A stretch of DNA of 64,000 nt from Parafrigoribacterium mesophilum (GTDB taxonomy: Bacteria > Actinomycetota > Actinomycetes > Actinomycetales > Microbacteriaceae): positions 186,001 to 250,000 of the forward strand of contig NZ_JBDJAF010000002.1 of assembly GCF_039652555.1 (NCBI RefSeq). The letters run 5' to 3'. Shown in pieces: positions 19,831 through 28,494 of the stretch. The position numbers and the translations under genes were made by a program. Below the pieces are notes generated by a model. That model was not told where the DNA came from and did no database searches. It saw nothing but the letters and a program-made list of their open reading frames with translations. Position 1 is the stretch's first letter, and the number at the start of each line of letters is the position of its first letter.

Positions 19831-21267
19831 ATGGCATACGAGTTCGAGCGCAAGCAGCGGATCGCGATCGTCGGCGGGGGCCCCGGCGGATACGAGGCGG
19901 CCCTGGCCGGCGCCCAGCTCGGAGCCGAGGTCACCCTCGTCGAACGCGTCGGTGTCGGCGGGTCGGCCGTGCTCACCGACAGCGTGCCGTCCAAGACCCT
20001 GATCGCCACCGCGGAGGCGGCCAACGCGATCGGCGGCGCCGCGGGTCTGGGCGTCCAGTTCTTCGCCCGCGGCGACAACGGCAGGCCGGTGCGCCCGCAG
20101 GTCGCGGTCAACCTCGCCGCCGTCAATCAGCGGCTGCTGCTGCTGGCGCGCCAGCAGTCCGAGGACATGAAGGCCGCGCTCATCCGCGAAGGGGTGACCG
20201 TGATCCAGGGCGAGGGACGCCTGGACGGTCCGCAGCGCGTGCTGGTCTCCTCCGGCAAGGGCAGGCGCGGCACCGATTTCGACGCGATCGACGCGGACAC
20301 CATCGTGCTGTCGGTCGGCGCGACCGCGCGCATCCTGCCCGCGGCCAAGCTGGACGGCGAACGGATCCTCACCTGGAGCCAGCTCTACACCCTCACCGAC
20401 CTGCCCGAGCGGCTGATCGTGGTCGGCTCCGGCGTCACCGGTGCCGAGTTCGCCTCCGCCTACACGGCGCTCGGCTCCAAGGTCACCCTCATCTCCAGCC
20501 GCGAACGCGTGCTCCCTGGCGAGGACGAGGATGCAGCGCATGTCATCGAGGGCGTCTTCAAGCGCAACGGGATGACCGTGCTCTCCAAGTCCCGGGCCCA
20601 GTCGGTGGACCGCACCGCCGACGGCGTCGTCGTCACCCTGAACGACGGCCGCACCGTGGAGGGCAGCCACTGTCTGCTCGCGGTCGGCTCCGTGCCGAAC
20701 ACGAAGGGCATCGGGCTCGAGGATGCCGGGGTGCAGCTCACCGACGACGGCCACATCCGGGTCAACCGGGTCGCCCGTACCTCCATGCCGTCCATCTACG
20801 CGGCCGGCGACTGTTCGGACTTCCTGCCGCTGGCCTCCGTCGCGTCGATGCAGGGCCGGGTCGCAGTGTTCCACGCGATGGGCGACGCGGTGTTCCCGAC
20901 CGAGCTGCGCAACGTGACCTCGAACATCTTCACCCAACCGGAGATCGCCACCGTCGGCTGGTCGCAGAAGCAGATCGAGGACGGCGTGGTGCCCGGCAAC
21001 ATCCACAAGCTCGAGCTGTCCTCCAACCCGCGCGCGAAGATGCAGGGCATCACCGAGGGTTTCGTCAAGCTGTTTGCCAGCCGAGGCAGCGGCACCGTGA
21101 TCGGCGGCGTCGTGGTGGCGCCGAAGGCATCCGAACTCATTCTGCCGATCGCGATCGCGGTGGAGCACCGCCTCACCGTCGACCAGGTCGCCCGGGCCTT
21201 CGCGGTGTACCCGTCGCTCTCCGGCAGCATCACGGATGCGGCCCGAGCGATGCACATCGTGCACTGA
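19831..21267 (+). CDS. lpdA: LpdA-type flavoprotein NAD(P)H-quinone reductase
   Basis: A 478-residue two-dinucleotide-binding flavoprotein of the dihydrolipoamide dehydrogenase/mercuric reductase superfamily. FAD site GGGPGGYEAALAG is at about residue 13 and the NAD(P)H site GSGVTGAEFAS near 200; YAAGDCSD near 325 is the second FAD motif. The redox disulfide CxxxxC is missing: where lipoamide dehydrogenases have two Cys before PSK, this has GGSAVLTDSVPSK. That matches the LpdA (Rv3303c-type) branch, which reduces quinones rather than lipoamide. There is no dehydrogenase complex gene nearby. ATG 19831 was chosen over the frame opening at 19786 because of the -10 spacing. Confidence 0.85.
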   Translation: MAYEFERKQRIAIVGGGPGGYEAALAGAQLGAEVTLVERVGVGGSAVLTDSVPSKTLIATAEAANAIGGAAGLGVQFFARGDNGRPVRPQVAVNLAAVNQRLLLLARQQSEDMKAALIREGVTVIQGEGRLDGPQRVLVSSGKGRRGTDFDAIDADTIVLSVGATARILPAAKLDGERILTWSQLYTLTDLPERLIVVGSGVTGAEFASAYTALGSKVTLISSRERVLPGEDEDAAHVIEGVFKRNGMTVLSKSRAQSVDRTADGVVVTLNDGRTVEGSHCLLAVGSVPNTKGIGLEDAGVQLTDDGHIRVNRVARTSMPSIYAAGDCSDFLPLASVASMQGRVAVFHAMGDAVFPTELRNVTSNIFTQPEIATVGWSQKQIEDGVVPGNIHKLELSSNPRAKMQGITEGFVKLFASRGSGTVIGGVVVAPKASELILPIAIAVEHRLTVDQVARAFAVYPSLSGSITDAARAMHIVH

Positions 21268-21314
21268 CCGCCCCGCTAAACCCTCCCCGCTACGCCCTCC
21301 GGCCGGTCCACCTC

Positions 21315-21422
21315 CTTTCATTATTCAGGAGGGTGTGTTGCAAATGGGGCTGCCGTGACTGGCGAGAATCACTTCAACCCCAGCGGTTGACGACTGTCAC
21401 AGAGCGTCCTGAATACTGCAAG
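21315..21422. repeat. 108-bp inverted-repeat element, copy B
   Basis: The left end is canonical (CTTTCATTATTCAGGAGG). The right end, facing the DUF559 gene, is degraded: CTTGCAGTATTCAGGACG. It lies 47 bp after the lpdA stop and about 110 bp before the DUF559 gene. Confidence 0.8.
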
Positions 21423-21531
21423 GCGACCGTGACGTGCGTTGCTACTCCTGCACAAGTAACGGTGGCAGGAGTTGTGCACGGATGCCGCGTATTCGTCCGG
21501 CGGGTGCCACCGGCTGCGGGACGGTACCGTT

Positions 21532-22425
21532 ATGCACGACCCGACTGCCGCCATCCACCGCTGTGGATGCATCGCCACTCGCCAGCAACTCCTTGCTCGG
21601 GGCTTCAGTGGATACGACCTGACCTGTGCGGTGAGGCTCGGCCTCATTTCCCGTGTCCGTCAGGCCCGGTATGCCACGCCTGATGCGCCGTCCGATGCGG
21701 TCGCAGCAACGCGGATAGGCGGCATGCTCGCCGGACCCAGTGCAGCGAGCAGTTACGGTCTATGGCACGGGTTCGACACCCGATTGCACGTCTCGGTCGG
21801 GGAGAACTCGTCCAGGCTCAGGACGAACGTCGCGCCGAGCTTCCGGAGGTTGGGACAAAGGCTGACTCCCGATCTCTCGCCAAGGTCGGCCGTCCTTCAC
21901 TGGCTGGTCGATGGTGCCGTCCCGGAACTTGGCCCCGAATGCTGGCGAGTTACATTACCGGTCTGCTTACGGCAGATGGTGGCATGGTGCGATCGCGAAA
22001 CGGCGATCGCCTGCCTCGATACAGCGCTCACCGAATACAAGCTGTCGCGAACGGAGTTGTTGGGAATCTTCTCGGATGCTCCGGCATCAGATCGCCTACT
22101 CGCCGGTGAATGTTGTCTCGGCAGCGACTCCGGCACCGAATCGCTCGTGCGGCAACGGCTGGCCGCTGTGGGCATTCACGTGCGGCAGCAGATCGAAATC
22201 AGTGGCGTCGGTCGTGTCGATATGGGGATTTCGGGCACCCGCATCATTCTTGAAATCGACAGCGAGAAGTATCACGACAACGATGAGGCTTTCGAGAGGG
22301 ACCGATGGCGCACCGCGGAACTCGTGGCGCGCGGTTACGTCGTGATCCGACTCAGCTACCGGCGCGTGACGGCCGACTGGAACTGGTGCCTCCGGGTGAT
22401 CCTCGGCGCGATGGCCGCAGCCTGA
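21532..22425 (+). CDS. DUF559/AbiEi-like protein with a Vsr-type nuclease fold
   Basis: A 297-residue protein with the layout common in actinobacteria: an N-terminal AbiEi-like winged-helix segment (ATRQQLLARGFSGYDL, then RLGLISRVRQARYAT) and a C-terminal DUF559 domain of the PD-(D/E)xK/Vsr fold. Candidate catalytic residues are the Glu in TESLVRQRL, the Asp in GRVDMG, and LEIDSEKYH. Real activity of such proteins is mostly unknown. ATG 21532 gives the usual short N-terminus; a TTG 20 codons upstream is the alternative. No partner toxin is adjacent. The gene is bracketed by two copies of the 107-bp inverted-repeat element. Confidence 0.72.
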   Translation: MHDPTAAIHRCGCIATRQQLLARGFSGYDLTCAVRLGLISRVRQARYATPDAPSDAVAATRIGGMLAGPSAASSYGLWHGFDTRLHVSVGENSSRLRTNVAPSFRRLGQRLTPDLSPRSAVLHWLVDGAVPELGPECWRVTLPVCLRQMVAWCDRETAIACLDTALTEYKLSRTELLGIFSDAPASDRLLAGECCLGSDSGTESLVRQRLAAVGIHVRQQIEISGVGRVDMGISGTRIILEIDSEKYHDNDEAFERDRWRTAELVARGYVVIRLSYRRVTADWNWCLRVILGAMAAA

Positions 22426-22482
22426 CCCGGCACCTGCGACGGTCCACAGACCCTGGCCCATCTGCATCCGGTCCCCCGCTTG

Positions 22483-22589
22483 CTTTCACTAATCAGGAGG
22501 ACGTGGGACTGCTGGGGGTTCTGAGGCGGCTTTCAACCTCATCGGCCACACCTGTCACAGGGGCCACACAACGTCCTGAATGATGAAAG
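22483..22589. repeat. 107-bp inverted-repeat element, copy C
   Basis: The right end, read inward, is canonical (CTTTCATCATTCAGGACG). The left end, facing the DUF559 gene, is diverged: CTTTCACTAATCAGGAGG. It lies between the convergent DUF559 and accA genes. The core holds repeated CCACA motifs. Confidence 0.8.
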
Positions 22590-22633
22590 CACACCGGAGG
22601 GAGGGAGCCCGGCGCGGGCGGGTGTCTAGGTGC

Positions 22634-24394
22634 CTAGACGATGTTGAGCAGCAGGTGCCCGGATGACACGGTGGCGCCCACGTGCGCGTTCAGGTTCGCG
22701 ATGGTGCCGTCCTTGTGCGCGGTCAGCGGCTGCTCCATCTTCATCGCCTCCAGCACCAGGATCAGGTCGCCCTTGACCACCGAGTCACCGTCCGCTACCG
22801 CGAGCTTGACCACCGTGGCCTGCATCGGCGCCTTCACCGAGTCTCCCGTGGAGGTACTCGCCGCCAGGCCGCTGGTGCGACGGCGCGGCGGGGCCACGGA
22901 TGCGCCGGATGCGCCGGACCCGCCGAGCAGTTTCGCGGGCAGGGTGACCTCGATGCGTTTGCCGTCCACCTCGACGACCACGCTGTGCCGCGGCTTCGAC
23001 GCCGGAGCATCCGTGAGCGATCCGCTCCATGGCTCGATGCCGCCGGCGAACTCGGTCTCGATCCACCGAGTGAAGATCGAGAACGGCTCGCTGGTGAACG
23101 CCGGATCGCGCACCACGGCGCGATGGAACGGCAGCACGGTGGGCAGCCCGGCCACCTCGAATTCGTCCAGGGCGCGGCGGGCGCGCTCCAACGCATCCTG
23201 GCGACTGGATCCGGTGATGACGAGCTTGGCCAGCAGCGAGTCGAATGCGCCGGTGATCACGTCGCCGGTGGTCACGCCGCTGTCCACGCGCACACCGGGG
23301 CCGCCCGGCATCCGCAGCACGTTCACCGGCCCCGGGGAGGGCAGGAAGCCGCGGCCCGGGTCTTCCCCGTTGATGCGGAACTCGAACGAGTGTCCGCGCG
23401 GGGCCGGATCGTCGTAGTCCAGCCGGCCGCCCTCGGCCAGCCGGAACTGCTCCCGCACCAGGTCGATACCGGTGACCTCCTCGGACACGGTGTGTTCCAC
23501 CTGCAGCCGGGTGTTGACCTCCAGGAACGAGACCGTGCCGTCGCTGCCGAGCAGGAACTCGCAGGTGCCGGCACCGACATAGCCGACCTCGTGCAGTATC
23601 GCCTTCGACGCCGAGTACAGCAGCGCGGTCTGCTCCTGCGTGAGGAACGGCGCGGGTGCCTCCTCAACCAGCTTCTGGTGCCGGCGTTGCAGCGAGCAGT
23701 CCCGGGTGGAGATCACCACGACCTTGCCGAACGCATCCGCGAGGCACTGGGTCTCCACATGCCGCGGCCGGTCCAGGTACTTCTCCACGAAGCACTCGCC
23801 GCGACCGAACGCCGCCACCGCCTCGCGGGTGGCCGACTCGAACTTCTCGGCGACCTCCTCGCGGGTGCGGGCCACCTTGAGCCCGCGTCCGCCGCCCCCG
23901 AACGCCGCTTTGATCGCCACCGGCAGGCCGTAACTGTCGACGAATTCCAGGATCTCGGATGCGTCGGCGACCGGGTTCAGCGTGCCGGGCGCCAGCGGCG
24001 CACCCACCTTTTCGGCGATGTGCCTGGCCGACACCTTGTCGCCGAGCTTGTCGATCGCCTCAGGGGACGGGCCGATCCAGATTAGCCCGGCGTCGATCAC
24101 AGCGCGGGCGAAGGACGCGTTCTCGGCGAGGAATCCGTACCCCGGGTGCACCGCATCGGCCCCGGAGCGCCGCGCGATCGAGAGGATCTTGGCCACCACC
24201 AGGTAGGTGTCGGCGCTGGTCGTGCCGTCCAGGGCGTACGCCTCGTCGGCCAGTTTCGTGTGCCGCGCATCGCGGTCTTGATCGGCGTAGATAGCGACAG
24301 ACGCGAGGCCAGCATCTCGGGCCGCGCGGATCACCCGAACTGCTATTTCACCTCGGTTGGCGATGAGAACCTTTGAAATCCGGGGCATAGTCAC
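22634..24394 (-). CDS. accA: Acyl-CoA carboxylase alpha subunit (biotin carboxylase plus BCCP)
   Basis: Carboxylates biotin and carries it: the alpha chain of acetyl/propionyl-CoA carboxylase, acting with AccD and AccE. The 586-residue protein has the biotin carboxylase N-domain (KVLIANRGEIAVRVIRA at about residue 8), the ATP-grasp core with GGGGRGLKVA near 166, and the EVNTRLQVEH motif near 295. The C-terminal biotinyl domain has EAMKMEQP, in which Lys is biotinylated by BirA, encoded at 38785. The size matches actinobacterial AccA3-type chains. The start is GTG 24394 or the ATG two codons later. Its beta and epsilon partners lie 6 kb away. Confidence 0.93.
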   Translation of the reverse strand: MTMPRISKVLIANRGEIAVRVIRAARDAGLASVAIYADQDRDARHTKLADEAYALDGTTSADTYLVVAKILSIARRSGADAVHPGYGFLAENASFARAVIDAGLIWIGPSPEAIDKLGDKVSARHIAEKVGAPLAPGTLNPVADASEILEFVDSYGLPVAIKAAFGGGGRGLKVARTREEVAEKFESATREAVAAFGRGECFVEKYLDRPRHVETQCLADAFGKVVVISTRDCSLQRRHQKLVEEAPAPFLTQEQTALLYSASKAILHEVGYVGAGTCEFLLGSDGTVSFLEVNTRLQVEHTVSEEVTGIDLVREQFRLAEGGRLDYDDPAPRGHSFEFRINGEDPGRGFLPSPGPVNVLRMPGGPGVRVDSGVTTGDVITGAFDSLLAKLVITGSSRQDALERARRALDEFEVAGLPTVLPFHRAVVRDPAFTSEPFSIFTRWIETEFAGGIEPWSGSLTDAPASKPRHSVVVEVDGKRIEVTLPAKLLGGSGASGASVAPPRRRTSGLAASTSTGDSVKAPMQATVVKLAVADGDSVVKGDLILVLEAMKMEQPLTAHKDGTIANLNAHVGATVSSGHLLLNIV

Positions 24395-24467
24395 TTAGCC
24401 TATTGCCCCCCAGGCACCGTTCTTTGGATCCAGTGCACAAAAAGGGTGCCGGGTTTGCTGCGCGTTT

Positions 24468-25127
24468 CTACAAAGGCGGGTTTTCGGCGCCGTTCCACAG
24501 GCTTGTCCAACTCACTTCGAAGTCGCGCAGCAGCATCCGGCGCAGCATCGGAATTGACAGGCCGATCACCGCGCTCGGTGCCCCGGCCATCCACGACACG
24601 AAGGCCGCCCCGCGCGCGTCGATGGTAAACGCTCCGGCCACGCTCAGCGGTTCGCCCGTGGAGATGTAGGCGTCGATCTCCGCGTCGCTGATGTCCGCCT
24701 CGAAACGCACGCGCGCGCTGTCGACGCCGACCGAGACGCCCTGCGGATGCCCGCCGCGGTGGTCGATCAGGCAGTGCCCCGACCAGAGCACTCCTTCGCC
24801 ACCGCGTTGATCGCGCCAGCGTGCGCGGGCGACCTCGGCGGTGTGCGGTTTGCCGTGGATGTGACCGTCGAACTCGAACGCGGAGTCGCCGCCGAAGATG
24901 AAGCCGTCGATCGGCGCGCCCTCCACCTGGGTTCCGACGACCGCTCGTGCCTTCGCCTCGGCCAGGGCACTCACCATCGCGGCCTCGTCCAACGGTCCGC
25001 GCTGAGCCTCCAACGCGGCGACCACCGCCGGCTCGTCCACACCGGACGGCAGCACGACCGGTTCGACGCCCGCCGCCCGCAGCGTGGCCAGCCGGGCCGG
25101 CGAGGTGGACGCAAGATACAGCCGCAC
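24468..25127 (-). CDS. maf: Maf-family nucleotide pyrophosphatase
   Basis: House-cleaning pyrophosphatase that removes non-canonical or modified nucleoside triphosphates (dTTP/UTP/m5UTP class in related proteins). Of 219 residues, the N-terminal LASTSPARLATLRAAG is the Maf signature, GGDSAFEFDG near residue 80 holds the catalytic acidic residue, and STGEPLSVAGAFTIDARG near 160 is the conserved C-terminal motif. GTG 25127 has AGGAG a few bases upstream. Next to accA, as in other actinobacteria. The 73-bp gap to accA shows no strong signal. Confidence 0.92.
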   Translation of the reverse strand: MRLYLASTSPARLATLRAAGVEPVVLPSGVDEPAVVAALEAQRGPLDEAAMVSALAEAKARAVVGTQVEGAPIDGFIFGGDSAFEFDGHIHGKPHTAEVARARWRDQRGGEGVLWSGHCLIDHRGGHPQGVSVGVDSARVRFEADISDAEIDAYISTGEPLSVAGAFTIDARGAAFVSWMAGAPSAVIGLSIPMLRRMLLRDFEVSWTSLWNGAENPPL

Positions 25128-25135
25128 CGGACTCC

Positions 25136-25141
25136 TATGCT
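25136..25141 (+). promoter_or_regulatory. -10 element of the m5U methyltransferase gene, leaderless promoter
   Basis: TATGCT is followed by 6 nt (CGTGGG) and ATG 25148, with no Shine-Dalgarno sequence. Confidence 0.5.
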
Positions 25142-25147
25142 CGTGGG

Positions 25148-26401
25148 ATGGGTGAATGGCTGGGCAAGCACATCGAGATCGAGGTTACCAAGATCGCGCA
25201 CGGCGGGGTCGCGGTCGGCCGCCACGACGGCCGGGTCGTCTTCGTCGCCGATGCGATCCCCGGAGAAACCGTGCGCGCCGTGATCACCGACGACGCCAAG
25301 GACTCGTTCTGGCGCGCCGACACCGTCGCCGTGCTCACCGCCTCCCCGCACCGCCGCCCGCACGTGTGGTCGGCGGCCGCCCTGGAGCGAACCCCGGACG
25401 ACCGGGCCGGCGGCGCCGAATTCGGCCACATCGAGCTGAGCCACCAGCGCGAGCTCAAGCGCCAGGTGCTCGCCGAGGCACTGTCGCGGATGGCCGGCGT
25501 GGCCACGGATGCGGTCGTCGAACCCGCGCATCCGGCCGGCGGCACTGCAGCACCGGACGATGACGGCACCGGATGGCGCACCCGGGTGCGACTCCACGTG
25601 GCCGAAGACGGCACCGTCGGCCCATATGCCGCCCGCTCGCATCGGGTCATCCCGGTCACCGACCTGCCGCTGGCCAGCGCCGGCATCGCACGGGTCTCCC
25701 CCCTCACCGAACGCTTCCCCGGTGCCCAGTTCGTCGACCTGCTGGACCCGTCCACCGGCGACCCGCAGGTGCTCGTCAACACCGGTCAGCGCGCCCGTCG
25801 TACCGTGATCACCGAGAAGGTGGGGGAGCGCAGCTTCCGGCTCGACGCGCGCGGCTTCTGGCAGGTGCACCGGGATGCCGCCGCGACGCTCACCGCCGCC
25901 GTGCAGGAGGCGATCGACCCGGCCCGATTCGACCCGGCCGCCGAGAACCTCGACCTCTACGGCGGTGTCGGCCTGCTCGCCGCCGCGATGGCCGACCGAG
26001 CTGGCGGCGCGGTGCGGCTCACCACCGTGGAAAGCGACCGGGGCGCTAGCGCTCACGCGGCCCACAACCTGGCGCAGTGGTCGGCCCGGGCCGTGGCCGA
26101 CCGGGTGGACCGCTACCTGCGCGCGCTGAGCGGGTCGGCCGGCAGCGCGCAGAGGGCGGCACTGCACGCCGCCACGGTGCTGCTGGATCCGCCGCGCTCC
26201 GGGGCCGGCAAGGCCGTGGTGGCCGAGCTGGCCGCGCTGGCACCGACCCAGCTGGTGTACGTGGCCTGCGATCCGGTCGCGTTGGCCCGCGATCTGGGCC
26301 TGCTGCGCGGTCACGGCTACGAGCTCACCGCGCTGCGCGCGTTCGACCTGTTCCCGCACACCCACCACCTGGAGGCCGTCGCCACCCTGGTGCGTGCCTG
26401 A
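25148..26401 (+). CDS. RNA 5-methyluridine methyltransferase, TrmA/RlmD superfamily
   Basis: S-adenosylmethionine-dependent methyltransferase (417 aa) that methylates C5 of a uridine in tRNA or rRNA. It starts with a TRAM domain (EIEVTKIAHGGVAVGRHDG, residues ~9-60), then the catalytic fold: DLYGGVGLLAAAM (SAM site) near residue 275, LDPPRSGAGK near 348, and VYVACDP with the nucleophilic Cys near 377. The C-terminal FPHTHHLEAVA holds the general base Glu. No iron-sulfur Cys cluster is seen. The target RNA cannot be told from sequence. ATG 25148 is preferred over the upstream open frame by the -10 position and the TRAM start. Confidence 0.88.
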   Translation: MGEWLGKHIEIEVTKIAHGGVAVGRHDGRVVFVADAIPGETVRAVITDDAKDSFWRADTVAVLTASPHRRPHVWSAAALERTPDDRAGGAEFGHIELSHQRELKRQVLAEALSRMAGVATDAVVEPAHPAGGTAAPDDDGTGWRTRVRLHVAEDGTVGPYAARSHRVIPVTDLPLASAGIARVSPLTERFPGAQFVDLLDPSTGDPQVLVNTGQRARRTVITEKVGERSFRLDARGFWQVHRDAAATLTAAVQEAIDPARFDPAAENLDLYGGVGLLAAAMADRAGGAVRLTTVESDRGASAHAAHNLAQWSARAVADRVDRYLRALSGSAGSAQRAALHAATVLLDPPRSGAGKAVVAELAALAPTQLVYVACDPVALARDLGLLRGHGYELTALRAFDLFPHTHHLEAVATLVRA

Positions 26402-26407
26402 GCGAGA

Positions 26408-26438
26408 GTTCCCGTTGCGGCTGGCTGTTCCCGTTGCG
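26408..26438. repeat. Direct repeat GTTCCCGTTGCG upstream of a regulator
   Basis: The 12-mer GTTCCCGTTGCG occurs at 26408-26419 and 26427-26438, a 19-bp period, in the 163-bp gap before the response regulator gene. It is a possible binding site for that regulator. Confidence 0.35.
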
Positions 26439-26564
26439 CCGGGCACAGTTAGCCGGAATGGACACAATTGAGGTCGGCAATCGCGCGCTTGCGGCGGCTC
26501 GGCCGTTACCATGGTGGTGCGGCCGCGCTGTCTCGGCGGCCGGATAAAGACGGGACCGACCATA

Positions 26565-27266
26565 GTGCAGACCACAATTGAACGCTTCGGGGCGCCTCAG
26601 AAGGTAACGGGTGTGCGGGTTGCTGTGGTCGACGATCACGAGTCCGTGCGGTTGGGGTTGAAGACCGCCTGCATCGACGCGGGCTACGACTTCGTGCTGG
26701 CTGCGGCATCCGTCGACGAGTTCGTCACCGCCTTGAACGGCCGGGAATGCGACGTGGTGGTGCTCGACCTGTCGCTCGGCGATGGCTCGACGGTCACCGA
26801 GAACGTCAAGCGCGTGCAGGCGGCCGGATGCGCGGTGCTGGTGCACAGCATCGCCGACCGGGTCGCGTTCGTGCGCGAAGCACTCGCCGCCGGTGCCGCC
26901 GGGGTCATTCCGAAATCCTCCGCCACCGAATCCGTCATCGCCGCCGTCGCCGTGGTCGCCCGTGGTGAAGTGCTCAACAACCTCGAGTGGGCCAGCGCCA
27001 TCGACGCCGACAGCGACTTCGCCAAGGTGCAACTCGGCCGTCGGGAACGAGAAATCCTGCACCTGTACGCCTCCGGCCTGCCGCTCAAGCGCGCCGCTGA
27101 GCAGCTGGGCATCGGCTATTCCACCGCCCGCGAGTACCTCGACCGCATCCGGGTCAAGTATGTGGAGGTCGGCAGGCCCGCTCCCACCAAGGTGGACCTG
27201 CTCAGGCGCGCGGTCGAAGATGGCATTCTGCCGGGGCTGGACCCGGATGGCGGAGATGGCCACTAG
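26565..27266 (+). CDS. NarL/LuxR-type response regulator
   Basis: DNA-binding response regulator (233 aa). The receiver domain begins at VRVAVVDDHES (acidic pocket) and has the phospho-acceptor Asp in VVLDLSLGDG, about residue 68; the conserved Lys is in GVIPKSSAT. The C-terminal helix-turn-helix is of the LuxR class: LGRREREILHLYASGL then YSTAREYLDRIRVKY. The start is uncertain: GTG 26565 gives a 15-residue tail before the receiver, but the frame opens at 26511 and another GTG lies nearer the domain. It precedes and overlaps the kinase gene by 20 bp, the reverse of the common order. Confidence 0.88.
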   Translation: MQTTIERFGAPQKVTGVRVAVVDDHESVRLGLKTACIDAGYDFVLAAASVDEFVTALNGRECDVVVLDLSLGDGSTVTENVKRVQAAGCAVLVHSIADRVAFVREALAAGAAGVIPKSSATESVIAAVAVVARGEVLNNLEWASAIDADSDFAKVQLGRREREILHLYASGLPLKRAAEQLGIGYSTAREYLDRIRVKYVEVGRPAPTKVDLLRRAVEDGILPGLDPDGGDGH

Positions 27267-28494
27267 CCCGGCGGCTCTGCACCCGGCCACGCACCCAGCG
27301 CAGTCGCACAAGCCGGCCAGCCGGTCCCAGATCGATATCGTCATCTCGCGCTCGGTCGCCATCTTCGGACTGATCTTCGGCGCTCAAACCGTTCCTGCCG
27401 TGTTCGGACAGGCCAGCCAGCTGAGCGAAAGCTGGCTGTTCGGCTTCGTGGTCGCCCTCTTCGGCGGGCTGCTACTGGCCGTCGTCGCCTCCGTGGTGCA
27501 GCGTTTCGTCCGTGCCGTGAACATCTACATCGCGGTGGTCTACCTCATCGCGATGGTCACCTGGCCGTGGGGTGTGTTGGATGTCGCGGCCACGTCGGCC
27601 GGGCGGCCATGGTTGTGGTACTTGTGCACACTGGCCACCGCCGCTGCCGCCGTCGCCTTGTCCACGTGGATGGCCACCCTTTACCTCATCGTTGCACCGC
27701 TCGCCTACGCACTCATCCGGGTGACGCCGTCCGGTGGTGGGGCTCAGTGGCAATCGGCGCTGCTGGACGCCGTGTACGCCATCATCCTCGGCGGCGCCGT
27801 GCTCATCCTGATGACGTTGCTGCGCTCGGCCGCAGCCTCCCTCGACGCCGCGCAGACCACCGCCCTTGCCCGGTACTCGCACGCCGTGCGCCAGCACGCC
27901 ACCGAGGTCGAACGGGTGCAGGTCGACTCAATCGTGCACGACAGTGTGCTGACGACCCTGTTGTCGGCCGCGAGCGCCTACGACGCCGACTCCAAGGCGC
28001 TGGCCGGGCGGATGGCGGAGCAGGCGATCGGCCACCTCAAAGACGCCGCCGCGGTCGCCCCCGACGACGCGGCCAGCGTGGCGCTGAGCCAGGTCGCCAC
28101 CCGCATCATCGGTGCGACGGCCACCCTGTCGGCACCGTTCGCGTTGCACTCCCAGCCGGTGGCGGAGGGCGGTATCCCGGTGCAGGCGGCGGACGCGGTC
28201 TATTCCGCCTCGGTGCAGGCCATGGTGAACAGTCTCCAGCACGCCGGGTCTGCTCCCTCCATCGAGCGTTGGTTGAGCGTGAGCGGCACCGGCACCGGCG
28301 GCCTCGAGGTGCAGGTCGGTGACACCGGCGTCGGATTCGACCCGGACGACGTGCAGGTGGGTCGACTCGGACTCAGGGTATCCATCCTGGAGCGCGTCAC
28401 CAACGCCGGCGGCTCAGTGCGCATCGACTCGAGCCCCGGGGCGGGAACGATCATCACGATCCTCTGGCCGGCGACGGATGCGGTGAGCGCATGA
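27247..28494 (+). CDS. Sensor histidine kinase, NarX-like
   Basis: Membrane sensor kinase of about 415 residues. Five or six hydrophobic helices fill residues ~35-190, with little extracellular sequence, so sensing is probably within the membrane. A helical linker leads to the dimerisation segment with the likely phospho-acceptor His in SIVHDSVLT (about residue 231). The ATPase domain shows the N box (MVNSLQHAG), G1 (VGDTGVGFDP) and G2 (GRLGLRVSIL) motifs. ATG 27247 lies inside the regulator gene; an ATG three codons later is also possible. Its stop overlaps the next gene by ATGA. The signal is unknown. Confidence 0.85.
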   Translation: MAEMATSPAALHPATHPAQSHKPASRSQIDIVISRSVAIFGLIFGAQTVPAVFGQASQLSESWLFGFVVALFGGLLLAVVASVVQRFVRAVNIYIAVVYLIAMVTWPWGVLDVAATSAGRPWLWYLCTLATAAAAVALSTWMATLYLIVAPLAYALIRVTPSGGGAQWQSALLDAVYAIILGGAVLILMTLLRSAAASLDAAQTTALARYSHAVRQHATEVERVQVDSIVHDSVLTTLLSAASAYDADSKALAGRMAEQAIGHLKDAAAVAPDDAASVALSQVATRIIGATATLSAPFALHSQPVAEGGIPVQAADAVYSASVQAMVNSLQHAGSAPSIERWLSVSGTGTGGLEVQVGDTGVGFDPDDVQVGRLGLRVSILERVTNAGGSVRIDSSPGAGTIITILWPATDAVSA

